A DNA stretch of 19,619 nt, taken from assembly GCA_050259195.1 (NCBI GenBank), contig JBLNAE010000344.1, positions 1 to 19,619 of the forward strand, in the 5' to 3' direction. Below the pieces are notes generated by a model. That model was not told the DNA's origin. It was given only the letters and a program-made list of their open reading frames with translations, and did no database searches. Shown in pieces: positions 6,686 through 14,639 of this stretch (its first letter is position 1; the number at the start of each line of letters is the position of its first letter). The DNA comes from PSLL01 sp050259195 (lineage in GTDB: Bacteria; Desulfobacterota_D; UBA1144; Nemesobacterales; CSP1-2). A program made the position numbers and the translations under genes.

Positions 6686-8132
6686 ATCACCGGAATTAGT
6701 TCTGCCGATGGACACGGTGATGAATCACGTCGAGGACTGCAAAGTGAGCGATATGGCGGCATTGTATCAAACCGAATTTGATCTAGAAAATGGGATAAGC
6801 TCAATCATTGAAACCCTAGGTGGTGCCGGTGTTACTCAGATATTTGTCCATGACATTAGTTCAATAAAGAATGTATCTGAGTTTATTTCAGGATTCGAAA
6901 AATATCCTGAAAGGTCTTTAGTATTTGCTAGACCAGATGATCTTGTGTGTGTTGCAGAAACGGTGGATAATCAGTATTTCCAATTTCTCTATAGCATGGG
7001 AATCAGTCCTAGGAATGGGAATGTTGTTGTGGCATCAGAGAGCGTTCACCCGAATTCTAGTGCCAGCCTGTCAGATTTATTAATGGGGAATTATGAGGCA
7101 CTTTTGAAAATCCGAAAGCTGATCAAACGAAATAAAAAAATCGTTTTGAACCCCTTCATTGCGACGTCTAGAGAATCTAAATTAGCAGCAATTTTGGAAG
7201 CAGTACTAGGTAGGAAAGTTCATCTACTCGGAGGAGATTCAGATTTAGTTGATTATGCTAACCATAAGCACAATGTTAGGACAAAAGCAATTGAACTTGG
7301 TGTACCAGTTCCTGAGGGAGATATAATAGAACTGCAATTAGGAAGGCCACTCGACCTAACACCTATTCAGGTCGCCATCAATCGTTACATTCATAAAACT
7401 GGCAGAGTGATTGTTAAAGGGTCTTACGGTGCCTCAGGGTCTTCGCTCGTTATTGTTGAAAACAATCCTGAGAGTATTAAAAAAGCGTTGAGCAAAATAA
7501 CAGGAAGAATCGATAACAGAATATATATAGTGGAGGTAATGCTTGATGTTATCGTCTCTCCAAATATCCTCGTGCACATAGAGCCGGGCAACGGTAGGAT
7601 ATTGTGTGTCTGTGTTACTGATCAGCTTTTGAGTGACAAACTGGTGCACGAAGGTAATGTTTATCTCTCAGGTGCTAAGACCTTAAAGGACATGATGAAT
7701 TCAGCACGGAGAATATCAAAATGGCTACAAGCTGAAGGGTATTGTGGATTGGTAGGCTTTGATTTTGGAGAATATTTTAATTCAAAGACGGGGGAATTCA
7801 AGCACTTTCTTGCCGAAATCAATCCAAGAACCAACGCAGCGACTTATTCCAAGTCCCTAATGGAACACCTTAACATAAAGCAGAAACAGAAAGACGGGCC
7901 ATACATAGAAGCCTTTCTTTCGGCAAATGTAAAGACAAATGCAAGTTCATTTGCCGAACTTAAAGAATCATACGGACACTTATTCTTCAATCCTAAAATG
8001 GGGGAAGGATTAGTTCCTTACAATACTGGTTGCCTCGAGTATGGCAAATTCACATTGGCTGTTTTTGGAAAATCCAGAAATGAAGTTGTAAAAATGTACG
8101 AAGATTTCAAATCATTGTTAGCCGAGGAATAG
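6666..8132 (+). CDS. ATP-grasp ligase, PGM1-like (peptide/amide ligase)
   Basis: The 488-aa protein has a pre-ATP-grasp N-terminal part (about residues 30-190) and a C-terminal ATP-grasp fold. The latter shows a linker ending in GVPVPEG, a lysine strand with a small-residue loop (VIVKGSYGASGSS, about residue 247 on), and the metal-binding end LAEINPRTNAATYS with Glu and Asn. The layout recalls PGM1-type peptide ligases, which join an activated carboxylate to an amine using ATP; this is a fold-level judgement. The substrate is unknown. The start is uncertain: TTG 6666 overlaps the upstream gene by 20 bases, while ATG 6708 or 6720 would give no overlap and shorten the protein by 14 or 18 residues. 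The gene is by eye AT-richer than its partner. Confidence 0.72.
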   Translation: MTGITHKSPELVLPMDTVMNHVEDCKVSDMAALYQTEFDLENGISSIIETLGGAGVTQIFVHDISSIKNVSEFISGFEKYPERSLVFARPDDLVCVAETVDNQYFQFLYSMGISPRNGNVVVASESVHPNSSASLSDLLMGNYEALLKIRKLIKRNKKIVLNPFIATSRESKLAAILEAVLGRKVHLLGGDSDLVDYANHKHNVRTKAIELGVPVPEGDIIELQLGRPLDLTPIQVAINRYIHKTGRVIVKGSYGASGSSLVIVENNPESIKKALSKITGRIDNRIYIVEVMLDVIVSPNILVHIEPGNGRILCVCVTDQLLSDKLVHEGNVYLSGAKTLKDMMNSARRISKWLQAEGYCGLVGFDFGEYFNSKTGEFKHFLAEINPRTNAATYSKSLMEHLNIKQKQKDGPYIEAFLSANVKTNASSFAELKESYGHLFFNPKMGEGLVPYNTGCLEYGKFTLAVFGKSRNEVVKMYEDFKSLLAEE

Positions 8133-8218
8133 CGGGAGGAAAAGTCTCAGCAGCGCGTCTATTAATATCTGGCGGCTATGTAGCAGATTTACAAGAGATT
8201 GTTGCAAGATTGGCTTAT

Positions 8219-9028
8219 TTAGCGACCTTTAATGATTGCCTCATTCATGCTTCCGGTTCTATATCCATCTATATCAATTGTGACATAGGTAAACCCCAGC
8301 TCTTTTAGCCGCTTTGAAATCTTGGCTCTCAAATCTCGGCTGAGAATCTTCTCGAACTCGCCTTCATCAATTTCAACACGCGCAATCTTTTCATGGTATC
8401 TCACCCGAAATTGCCTGAGTCCAAGCTGCCTTAAAAACAGTTCAGAGAGGGCTATGGTTTTGAGTTTGTCTTCTGTAACGTTGGTGCCATAAGGAATTCT
8501 CGAAGAAAGGCACGCCATCTGTGGTTTATCCCATGTAGAGAGTCCCATTCTGCAGCTTAGTTCCCGAATCTCTTCTTTATTGAGTCCGGCTTCAAGGAGC
8601 GGGGCCTTTGCTCCCATTTCCTTTGCGGCGTCCATTCCCGGTCTAAAATCTCCCAGGTCCGAGAGGGTTGCGCCGTAGATTACGTTTTTTATCCCAAGCT
8701 CTTTTGCCTTATTGAAGCAAATGGTAAAGAGTTCCGCTTTACAGAAAAAGCATCTTCTTGGAGAATTCTCCGCGTATCCGGGAATGTCGAGTTCATAGGA
8801 GTTTTCCGTTATAAGCCTCACACCGATTTCCTTTGCAATCTCTCTTGCCTCTTCTAATTCAAAAGCGGGATAAGAAGGGGAGATCGCGGTAAGAGCGACG
8901 GCCTTTTCGCCAAGAACATCATGTGCAACCTTGAGAAGAAACGTGCTATCCACCCCGCCCGAAAAAGCCACGAGAGCAGATTCTAAATCACTTAGTATAT
9001 CTTTTAATCTGTCAACCTTTTCTTCCAT
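8219..9028 (-). CDS. larE: ATP-dependent sacrificial sulfur transferase LarE
   Basis: The 269-aa product is a PP-loop protein with the SGGVDST nucleotide motif near its N-terminus and the LarE signature region ACLSSRIPYGT. LarE adenylates and then thiolates the nicotinate-derived precursor of the nickel-pincer cofactor, giving up a cysteine sulfur or using a cluster-bound sulfide. The Cys in ACLSSR sits where the sacrificial Cys lies. A CFFC pair upstream resembles the three-Cys LarE branch thought to carry a [4Fe-4S] cluster. I start the gene at ATG 9028 because AAAGGA (9041-9036) precedes it by 7 bases; an upstream in-frame ATG at 9094 would add 22 residues without such a site. No larA, larB or larC is in the window. 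Confidence 0.88.
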   Translation of the reverse strand: MEEKVDRLKDILSDLESALVAFSGGVDSTFLLKVAHDVLGEKAVALTAISPSYPAFELEEAREIAKEIGVRLITENSYELDIPGYAENSPRRCFFCKAELFTICFNKAKELGIKNVIYGATLSDLGDFRPGMDAAKEMGAKAPLLEAGLNKEEIRELSCRMGLSTWDKPQMACLSSRIPYGTNVTEDKLKTIALSELFLRQLGLRQFRVRYHEKIARVEIDEGEFEKILSRDLRAKISKRLKELGFTYVTIDIDGYRTGSMNEAIIKGR

Positions 9029-9248
9029 ATAGCTTTCCTTTGTATTATGTAATTCTATAGAATAATCTACCATAAGCAAATGAATCCTTACCACCTTGAA
9101 GAGCGTCTAATAGGTGAGCGGTTTCATTTGTTAACAATTTTGCTAGAGTTAATAAAAAAATGAATTTGTCAGAAATGTCATTTAGACTTTTAATAGGCTT
9201 TATTTTCTCCGATAATCAATACCATAAATAAAGAGAGGGCCTACGGAA

Positions 9249-10556
9249 ATGCACACCAAAACAAAAGCACACAGCCCGGTTGAAGAAAAACGAAACGGAG
9301 ATTCCAATCGTTCGCTTATTGATGACTACAGAACCGTTCGCGAATTTACTGAGGCGCTTTGCAAACCGCTCTGCACTGAAGATTACGTAATTCAATCCAT
9401 GCCCGACGTAAGCCCGACAAAATGGCATCTTGCGCATACAAGCTGGTTTTTTGAAACCTTTGTGCTCTCTAAAGTAAATCCCCATTACAAATCTCCGCAT
9501 CCACAGTACAAATACCTTTTTAATTCATACTACGTGCAGGTTGGGGAAAGACACGCTCGCCCGGAGCGCGGGCTTCTATCGAGACCGACCGTAGAAGAGG
9601 TCTATCAGTATAGACACTATATAGACCAGAGCGTGATTGAATTTCTTGGAGAAGCAAATAAAGCGCAAATCGAGGAGATTGCTCCCATAATTGAGATCGG
9701 ACTACATCACGAACAACAACACCAGGAATTGATAGTCACGGACATTAAGCACGTATTCTCAGTTAATCCGCTCCGACCTGTCTATGTAAGCTGTGATAAT
9801 CCTAAAGCTTCATCTGTGCCCAAAATGAGCTGGGTATCGTTTCCTGAAGGAGTGCATTTCATAGGTCATAAGGGAGACGGCTTTGCTTTTGATAATGAAT
9901 TGCCTCGACACAGGGAGTTTCTCGAACCGTTCCGGTTGGCATCACGCCTTGTGACAAACTGTGAATATCTCGCATTCGTGGAAGACGGCGGCTACAGGAG
10001 ACCGGAGTTCTGGCTATCGGATGGCTGGCATACGGTCGAGACAAGTGGCTGGTGTGCTCCTCAGTACTGGGAAAAACGGGATGGACGCTGGTGGAATTTC
10101 ACGCTCTCCGGCATGCGCGAGGTAGACCCAAATGAGCCTGTGTGTCACGTGAGCTACTATGAAGCTGATGCCTATACCCAGTGGGCGGGCGCAAGGCTGC
10201 CGTCTGAATCAGAATGGGAGATTGCCGCGTCTAATGTTCCGGTGGAGGGAAATTTTGTGGATAACGATAATTATCATCCAGTAGCTCTATCTGATAAGAA
10301 GTCGAATGGAGTGCTCAGGCAGATATTTGGAGATGTATGGGAGTGGACGCGCAGTCCATACGTGCCTTATCCCGGATACAAAACCCTGCCTGGCGCGCTG
10401 GGGGAATACAACGGGAAATTTATGTCAAATCAAATGGTGCTTCGCGGGGGCTCGTGTGCAACGCCAAGGTCTCATATCCGGAGGACCTATCGGAATTTCT
10501 TCCCACCTAGTGCGCGCTGGCAATTTATGGGGATCAGGGTTGCTAAAGATGCATAA
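9249..10556 (+). CDS. egtB: ergothioneine biosynthesis sulfoxide synthase EgtB
   Basis: The 435-aa protein has an N-terminal DinB-like domain and a C-terminal formylglycine-generating-enzyme (FGE-sulfatase) domain, the EgtB layout. The iron facial triad is visible as His63 in WHLAH and His154/His158 in HHEQQHQE. The C-terminal domain contains WEIAAS, FGDVWEWTRSPY and LRGGSCATPRSHIRRTYRNF. EgtB uses oxygen and non-heme iron to couple trimethylhistidine (hercynine) to cysteine or gamma-glutamylcysteine as a sulfoxide. With no egtA or egtC here, direct use of cysteine is possible but not shown. The ribosome site is modest (AGAGGG about 11 bases upstream). The gene overlaps egtD by 8 bases, so the pair is translationally coupled. 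The 220-base gap to larE presumably carries divergent promoters, but none is clear. Confidence 0.94.
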   Translation: MHTKTKAHSPVEEKRNGDSNRSLIDDYRTVREFTEALCKPLCTEDYVIQSMPDVSPTKWHLAHTSWFFETFVLSKVNPHYKSPHPQYKYLFNSYYVQVGERHARPERGLLSRPTVEEVYQYRHYIDQSVIEFLGEANKAQIEEIAPIIEIGLHHEQQHQELIVTDIKHVFSVNPLRPVYVSCDNPKASSVPKMSWVSFPEGVHFIGHKGDGFAFDNELPRHREFLEPFRLASRLVTNCEYLAFVEDGGYRRPEFWLSDGWHTVETSGWCAPQYWEKRDGRWWNFTLSGMREVDPNEPVCHVSYYEADAYTQWAGARLPSESEWEIAASNVPVEGNFVDNDNYHPVALSDKKSNGVLRQIFGDVWEWTRSPYVPYPGYKTLPGALGEYNGKFMSNQMVLRGGSCATPRSHIRRTYRNFFPPSARWQFMGIRVAKDA

Positions 10557-11511
10557 GAACCTATTAACACTTCAAAGGTTTGAGCCAGAAGAGAATGACC
10601 TTTTAGTAGAGGTGCTGGAGGGCTTGCAAAAGCCGCAGAAGGAACTCCCATGCAAGCTCTTCTACGACGAGAGAGGCTCGGCATTATTTGATCAAATCTG
10701 CGAGCTTGAAGAATACTACCTCACCCGAACCGAGATGGCGATTATGAATAAATATATTGGAGAAATCTCGGCGCTCCTAGGTAAGAGTTGCCTGCTGATA
10801 GAGTTCGGCAGTGGCAGCAGTCTGAAGATAAGGCTGTTATTAGACCACCTCAAAGAGCCTGCCGGTTATGTGCCGATTGATATTTCGGCTGAACATTTGG
10901 TGAGATCTGTGACCGCCCTTGCAGAGGCTTATCCTCAAATTAAGATCTTCCCTATATTTGCGGATTACACACAGCATTTCGATTTGTCCTCTTTGCGTTT
11001 TCCCTGGTCTCATAAGGTTGTTTATTATCCCGGCTCATCAATTGGAAATTTTACCCCCCAACAGGCCGTCTCTTTACTCAAACGCATTGCCAAAATCTCA
11101 GGCAAGGGAGGCGGGCTTTTGATTGGGGTTGATCTTAAAAAGGACAAAAAAAACCTGGAAGCCGCCTATAACGATAAAAAGGGGGTTACGGCTGCATTCA
11201 ACCTCAACATGCTTGAGCGGCTAAACCGCGAGCTTGGCGCCGATTTTCGCCTTAACCAGTGGAGACACCATGCGTTCTATAACAGCCGTGAAGGAAGGAT
11301 GGAGATATATTTGGTCAGCCGCAAGAATCAGTACGTGTACATAGGTGACGCCGAAATCTTCTTCGGGAAAGACGAGGCCATATTGACCGAATATTCGTAT
11401 AAGTACACGCCGGAGGAATTCGAGCAACTCGTTAGCGATACATTTCGAGTCGAGCATGTCTGGATAGATGATCAAAATAGGTTCAGCGTGCAATACCTCT
11501 GCGTTCGATAA
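10549..11511 (+). CDS. egtD: L-histidine N(alpha)-methyltransferase EgtD
   Basis: The 320-aa product matches EgtD in length and motifs: KLFYDERGSALFDQI near residue 37, YYLTRTE (56-62), the SAM-binding EFGSGSS (85-91), YVPIDIS (107-113) and YPGSSIGNF. It transfers three methyl groups from SAM to the alpha-amino group of histidine, giving hercynine, the substrate of EgtB. The correct start is ATG 10549, which overlaps the egtB stop by 8 bases. An in-frame ATG far upstream at 10306 would add 81 residues that merely read egtB out of frame. With egtB it forms a minimal two-enzyme ergothioneine pathway. The final C-S lyase step (EgtE) must be supplied elsewhere, as is common. Confidence 0.95.
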   Translation: MHKNLLTLQRFEPEENDLLVEVLEGLQKPQKELPCKLFYDERGSALFDQICELEEYYLTRTEMAIMNKYIGEISALLGKSCLLIEFGSGSSLKIRLLLDHLKEPAGYVPIDISAEHLVRSVTALAEAYPQIKIFPIFADYTQHFDLSSLRFPWSHKVVYYPGSSIGNFTPQQAVSLLKRIAKISGKGGGLLIGVDLKKDKKNLEAAYNDKKGVTAAFNLNMLERLNRELGADFRLNQWRHHAFYNSREGRMEIYLVSRKNQYVYIGDAEIFFGKDEAILTEYSYKYTPEEFEQLVSDTFRVEHVWIDDQNRFSVQYLCVR

Positions 11512-11513
11512 AA

Positions 11514-12008
11514 ATGGAACGGAAACAAATTGAGCCAGAGCCGGGGCAGGAATCCGTCTGGGATTATCCTCGTACCCCTCGTGTCGAAGATTCTACGAGG
11601 CATATCAAAGTTGTTTTCAACAATGCAACCATTGCAGATACACGGAGAGCCAAGAGGGTGCTGGAGACCAGCAGTCCACCCGTTTATTACATTCCGCCTG
11701 AAGATATCAAGATGGAGCACCTTAAAAAAACTCAAAAGAACACAATTTGTGAATGGAAGGGCATTGCGTCTTATTACAATGTGATTGTGGGCGACAGAGA
11801 AACTCGGAATGCTGCGTGGTCTTATCCCGATCCCACATCAGGATATACCTCAATCAAAAATTATGTTGCATTCTATCCCCAAAAAATGGATGCCTGTTAT
11901 GTGGACGACGAACTCGTAAAACCACAGCCGGGCAATTTCTATGGGGGCTGGATCACAAGCGACATTGTGGGGCCTTTCAAGGGAGAGCCTGGAACCGAAG
12001 GTTGGTAA
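11514..12008 (+). CDS. DUF427 domain protein
   Basis: The 164-aa protein is a DUF427 family member. The family hallmarks are visible: HIKVVFNNATIADT near the start, VYYIPPEDIKMEHL, a central CEWKGIASYYNV, AAWSYPDP, and the terminal VKPQPGNFYGGWIT. The domain is small, cytoplasmic and of unknown biochemical function. It begins 2 bases after the egtD stop on the same strand, so it is very probably in the egtBD operon. A role in ergothioneine metabolism or in the stress response served by it is an inference from position only. A second frame is also open across part of this gene (11530-11784 and 11753-12046), but the DUF427 motifs fix the real frame. Confidence 0.85.
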   Translation: MERKQIEPEPGQESVWDYPRTPRVEDSTRHIKVVFNNATIADTRRAKRVLETSSPPVYYIPPEDIKMEHLKKTQKNTICEWKGIASYYNVIVGDRETRNAAWSYPDPTSGYTSIKNYVAFYPQKMDACYVDDELVKPQPGNFYGGWITSDIVGPFKGEPGTEGW

Positions 12009-12086
12009 CATCCAGATCGGGGTTGTTATACTTTAGCCAAAAATAAATCTTCTTTTGTTTCCCGGACTATTGTATGTTTCTATGGA

Positions 12087-12114
12087 TTGGGCTTGACGCT
12101 TAATCTGTTATAAG
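12087..12114 (+). promoter_or_regulatory. candidate leaderless promoter of the ABC importer
   Basis: TTGGGC (12087-12092) and TATAAG (12109-12114) are 16 bases apart, and the ATG follows 7 bases after the -10 box. There is no Shine-Dalgarno before the ATG at 12122. A transcript beginning at or next to the start codon would explain both facts, but the -35 match is weak. Confidence 0.28.
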
Positions 12115-12121
12115 CCTCTCA

Positions 12122-12877
12122 ATGATAAATCTAGAGAACGTCTCAAAAACCTACGGCTCTACAAAGGCGCTGGATTCTACTGATCTGATAATCCACCCAC
12201 GTAGAACTACGGTACTTATCGGCCCAAGCGGTTGCGGCAAATCCACATTAATAAGGCTCATTATCGGCCTTATCAAGCCGGATAGGGGCAGTATATACAT
12301 AGAAGAGCAAATGCTAACATCTAATAACGTATTCGCCATCCGCCAAAGGATGGGATATGTAATTCAGGACGGCGGTCTGTTTCCGCATCTTACCGCTCAA
12401 GAAAACGTTTCTCTAATGGCACATTATCTCGGTTGGAATAGAGATCGGATTCGAGACCGTATAGTTGAGCTATGTAAATTAACAAAGTTTCCCCCTGATC
12501 TCCTGAATCGCTATCCGGTTCAAATTTCTGGAGGACAAAAGCAGCGCGTAAGCTTGATGCGGGCGCTCATGCTGGACCCCGATATTCTTTTGCTTGATGA
12601 ACCGCTTGTGGCGCTCGATCCTCTCATTCGATTTGAACTGCAGGTGGATTTAAGAAAAGTTTTTCAAGCCCTCGGTAAAACGGTGGCAATGGTCACACAT
12701 GACATCGGCGAAGCCGGATTTTTTGGAGATGAAATTGTTTTGCTAAAGAGCGGCCGCATTGTGCAGAAAGGAACCCTTATAGACCTCGTTCAAACGCCCG
12801 CCGAGCCATTTGTCACCCGTTTTATTAACGCGCAGCGAAGCCCGCTCGAATCTATTAATCGAGGAAAAATAGATTGA
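12122..12877 (+). CDS. osmoprotectant (OpuC/ProU-type) ABC transporter ATP-binding protein
   Basis: The 251-aa ATPase has Walker A GPSGCGKS (34-41), Q-loop Gln82, signature ISGGQKQR (135-142), Walker B DILLLDE (154-160) and switch His193 in MVTHDIGEA. Sequence style (MINLENVSKTYGSTKAL..., DGGLFPHLTAQENV) and the neighbour place it with the quaternary-amine uptake ATPases (OpuBA/OpuCA/ProV). It energises import of glycine betaine, choline, carnitine or a similar solute. It lacks the C-terminal tandem CBS domains that many OpuCA/ProV proteins use for ionic-strength sensing and ends soon after the helical tail. Its TGA overlaps the TTG start of the partner gene by 4 bases, so the two are coupled. 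No ribosome site precedes the ATG. Confidence 0.88.
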   Translation: MINLENVSKTYGSTKALDSTDLIIHPRRTTVLIGPSGCGKSTLIRLIIGLIKPDRGSIYIEEQMLTSNNVFAIRQRMGYVIQDGGLFPHLTAQENVSLMAHYLGWNRDRIRDRIVELCKLTKFPPDLLNRYPVQISGGQKQRVSLMRALMLDPDILLLDEPLVALDPLIRFELQVDLRKVFQALGKTVAMVTHDIGEAGFFGDEIVLLKSGRIVQKGTLIDLVQTPAEPFVTRFINAQRSPLESINRGKID

Positions 12878-14520
12878 TAGTTCGCCTATTCTACCATCTC
12901 TATTGTAGGGGCATTCTTTTATTATCATCTGGTGCACACTGCGCACCAAATAATACATGTGATTGCCCTCAACTCCGGGCGAATACAAGATTCGCCCCTA
13001 CAAATATTAATCTAAATTTCATCCAACATTTCTGTAGAGAAGTATTATTACTTCTGCTACTTCTGGTCAATGCAGCTGAAGCCCAGACCGTAACTCAAAT
13101 AAAAGTAGGCTCAAAGACATTCACGGAATCCGTCGTTCTGGGAGAAATGGTGGCGCAAATTGCACGAACCGGGGGCGCTCGTATTGAGCATCTCAGGCAA
13201 CTCGGCGGCACAAGGGTTCTCTGGGACGCGCTTCTGAAAGGGGAGATTGACATATATCCTGAATATACGGGGACAATAACTCAGGAAATTTTGGCGGATA
13301 AAGATATACGCGATGAGGAGACGCTTAAAAAAGCGTTGGCTGAAAAGGGAATTCTCATGAGCCGTTCTTTGGGTTTTAACGACACATACGCAATCGGCAT
13401 GAAAGAGGATTTCGCCGATAAACTCGGCGTCACCAAAATCTCGGACCTGCGTAACCATCCAGAACTTAAATTTGGATTTAGCAACGAATTTGTAGATCGC
13501 GCCGATGGCTGGCCGGGTCTGCGTAGAGCCTATAATCTCTCGCAAAAAGACGTAAGGGGATTAGACCACGACCTGGCATACCGCGGACTCGAAAGCGGGA
13601 GTATTCACGTTATAGACCTGTATTCAACCGATGCTGAGATTCGTTACTACAAATTGCGTGTGTTGAAAGACGACCTGAATTACTTTCCGGAATATAATGC
13701 CGTACTTCTCTATAGAGCGGATCTAAAAAGGGAGGCGCCGGATGTGCTCCAGGCGATTCTGCAATTAGAAGGAGCTATTTCAGAATCGGATATGGTCCAA
13801 ATGAATGCCCGGGTAAAGCTTGATAGAGTACCAGAGAGTGTTGTTGCATCTGAGTTCCTTAAAAAAAATCTATCCATCAATACCGAGTCAAGAGGCGAAA
13901 CCTTTATAACTCGGCTGATACGCCGTACATTAGAGCATCTCTTTTTGGTCTCAATATCACTGGCCGCCGCAATAATGCTCTCGATACCTCTTGGAATTTT
14001 GGCGTATCGAAATGAAAGAATCGGACAGGCAATCCTGGGAATTGTCGGAGTAATACAGACAATTCCATCACTCGCCTTGCTTGTATTTATGATTCCGCTT
14101 CTCGGAATCGGCTCTGTACCTGCGATTGTTGCCCTTTTTCTATACAGTCTGCTTCCAATTGTCAGAAACACATATTCAGGACTCCACGACATCTCTCCCC
14201 AAGTCCGTGAATCAGCAGAGGCGTTGGGTCTGCCTTCAGGCGCGCGCCTCAGGCTCGTAGAACTGCCCATTGCATCGCGTTCAATACTCTCCGGCATCAA
14301 AACCTCTGCGGTGATCAACGTAGGCACAGCAACGCTTGGAGCGCTCATCGGCGCAGGCGGCTACGGCCAGCCGATACTCACAGGAATCCGACTCGATAAT
14401 GTTGGACTAATTCTCGAAGGCGCAATACCCGCCGCTATTCTGGCGCTTTTGGTGCAGAGCTTGTTTGATTTATTGGAAAGAGTGGCGGTGCCAAAGGGAT
14501 TGAGGCTGAAGGGAGGGTAG
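12874..14520 (+). CDS. fused substrate-binding protein and permease of an osmoprotectant ABC importer
   Basis: The 548-aa protein joins two importer parts in the order binding domain then permease. After a long N-terminus (residues 1-69) with a Leu-rich core at about 57-64 and an AEA cleavage-like site, residues about 72-340 form an OpuAC-type domain (VGSKTFTESVVLGEM, GEIDIYPEYTGT). Residues about 345-545 form a BPD_transp_1 permease with five or six hydrophobic helices (LFLVSISLAAAIMLSIPLGIL, IQTIPSLALLVFMIPLLGIG) and the coupling loop ESAEALGLPSGARLRLVELP. The TTG 12874 start has GAGGA (12861-12865) and overlaps the ATPase stop. No other conventional in-frame start precedes the hydrophobic core, so the palindromic repeat at 12903-13003 is translated as residues about 11-43. 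Ligand specificity is not determined. Confidence 0.88.
   Translation: MIVRLFYHLYCRGILLLSSGAHCAPNNTCDCPQLRANTRFAPTNINLNFIQHFCREVLLLLLLLVNAAEAQTVTQIKVGSKTFTESVVLGEMVAQIARTGGARIEHLRQLGGTRVLWDALLKGEIDIYPEYTGTITQEILADKDIRDEETLKKALAEKGILMSRSLGFNDTYAIGMKEDFADKLGVTKISDLRNHPELKFGFSNEFVDRADGWPGLRRAYNLSQKDVRGLDHDLAYRGLESGSIHVIDLYSTDAEIRYYKLRVLKDDLNYFPEYNAVLLYRADLKREAPDVLQAILQLEGAISESDMVQMNARVKLDRVPESVVASEFLKKNLSINTESRGETFITRLIRRTLEHLFLVSISLAAAIMLSIPLGILAYRNERIGQAILGIVGVIQTIPSLALLVFMIPLLGIGSVPAIVALFLYSLLPIVRNTYSGLHDISPQVRESAEALGLPSGARLRLVELPIASRSILSGIKTSAVINVGTATLGALIGAGGYGQPILTGIRLDNVGLILEGAIPAAILALLVQSLFDLLERVAVPKGLRLKGG
12903..13003. repeat. palindromic ttgtaggggc-type element inside the transporter leader
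   Basis: The element is bounded by TTGTAGGGGC (12903-12912) and its perfect inverse GCCCCTACAA (12994-13003). Near the right end lies an 8-base stem GGGCGAAT/ATTCGCCC around ACAAG (12977-12997). A further stem GGTGC/GCACC lies at 12931-12947. I associate the gggcgaat-acaag-attcgccccta motif with dispersed environmental repeats. It stays open in the frame of the permease gene. No clear target-site duplication is visible. It encodes an unusual Cys-rich stretch (CRG...HCAPNNTCDC) unlike a normal signal peptide. Confidence 0.6.
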
Positions 14521-14639
14521 GGGTTTTACTCAAGTGCACACGCGGGCTTAACAATCACACCTATTTGAGATTGGAAATTAAAAAAAGGTATGCATTATGA
14601 TTGAGGAAATTTTAAAAATAAGTTACCTTATGAAAGACT

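Noticed and set aside
8126..8218. Open frame after the ATP-grasp stop (reads IAGGKVSAARLLISGGYVAD...)
   Set aside because: Could be a gene remnant, but it has no start codon with a ribosome site, is short and runs into antisense larE.
9029..9094. Longer LarE start at 9094
   Set aside because: No ribosome site there; ATG 9028 has AAAGGA at proper distance and gives the normal family length.
10306..10548. N-terminal extension of EgtD from ATG 10306
   Set aside because: These 81 residues read the egtB coding sequence out of frame; EgtD motifs and normal length fit the ATG at 10549.
11753..12046. 97-aa ORF in another frame over the DUF427 gene
   Set aside because: Cys/Arg-rich out-of-frame reading; the DUF427 motifs clearly identify the true frame.
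13710..14348. 212-aa ORF on the - strand
   Set aside because: It lies wholly antisense to the permease domain, is Arg/Ser-rich and shows no domain; it is a shadow of the real gene.
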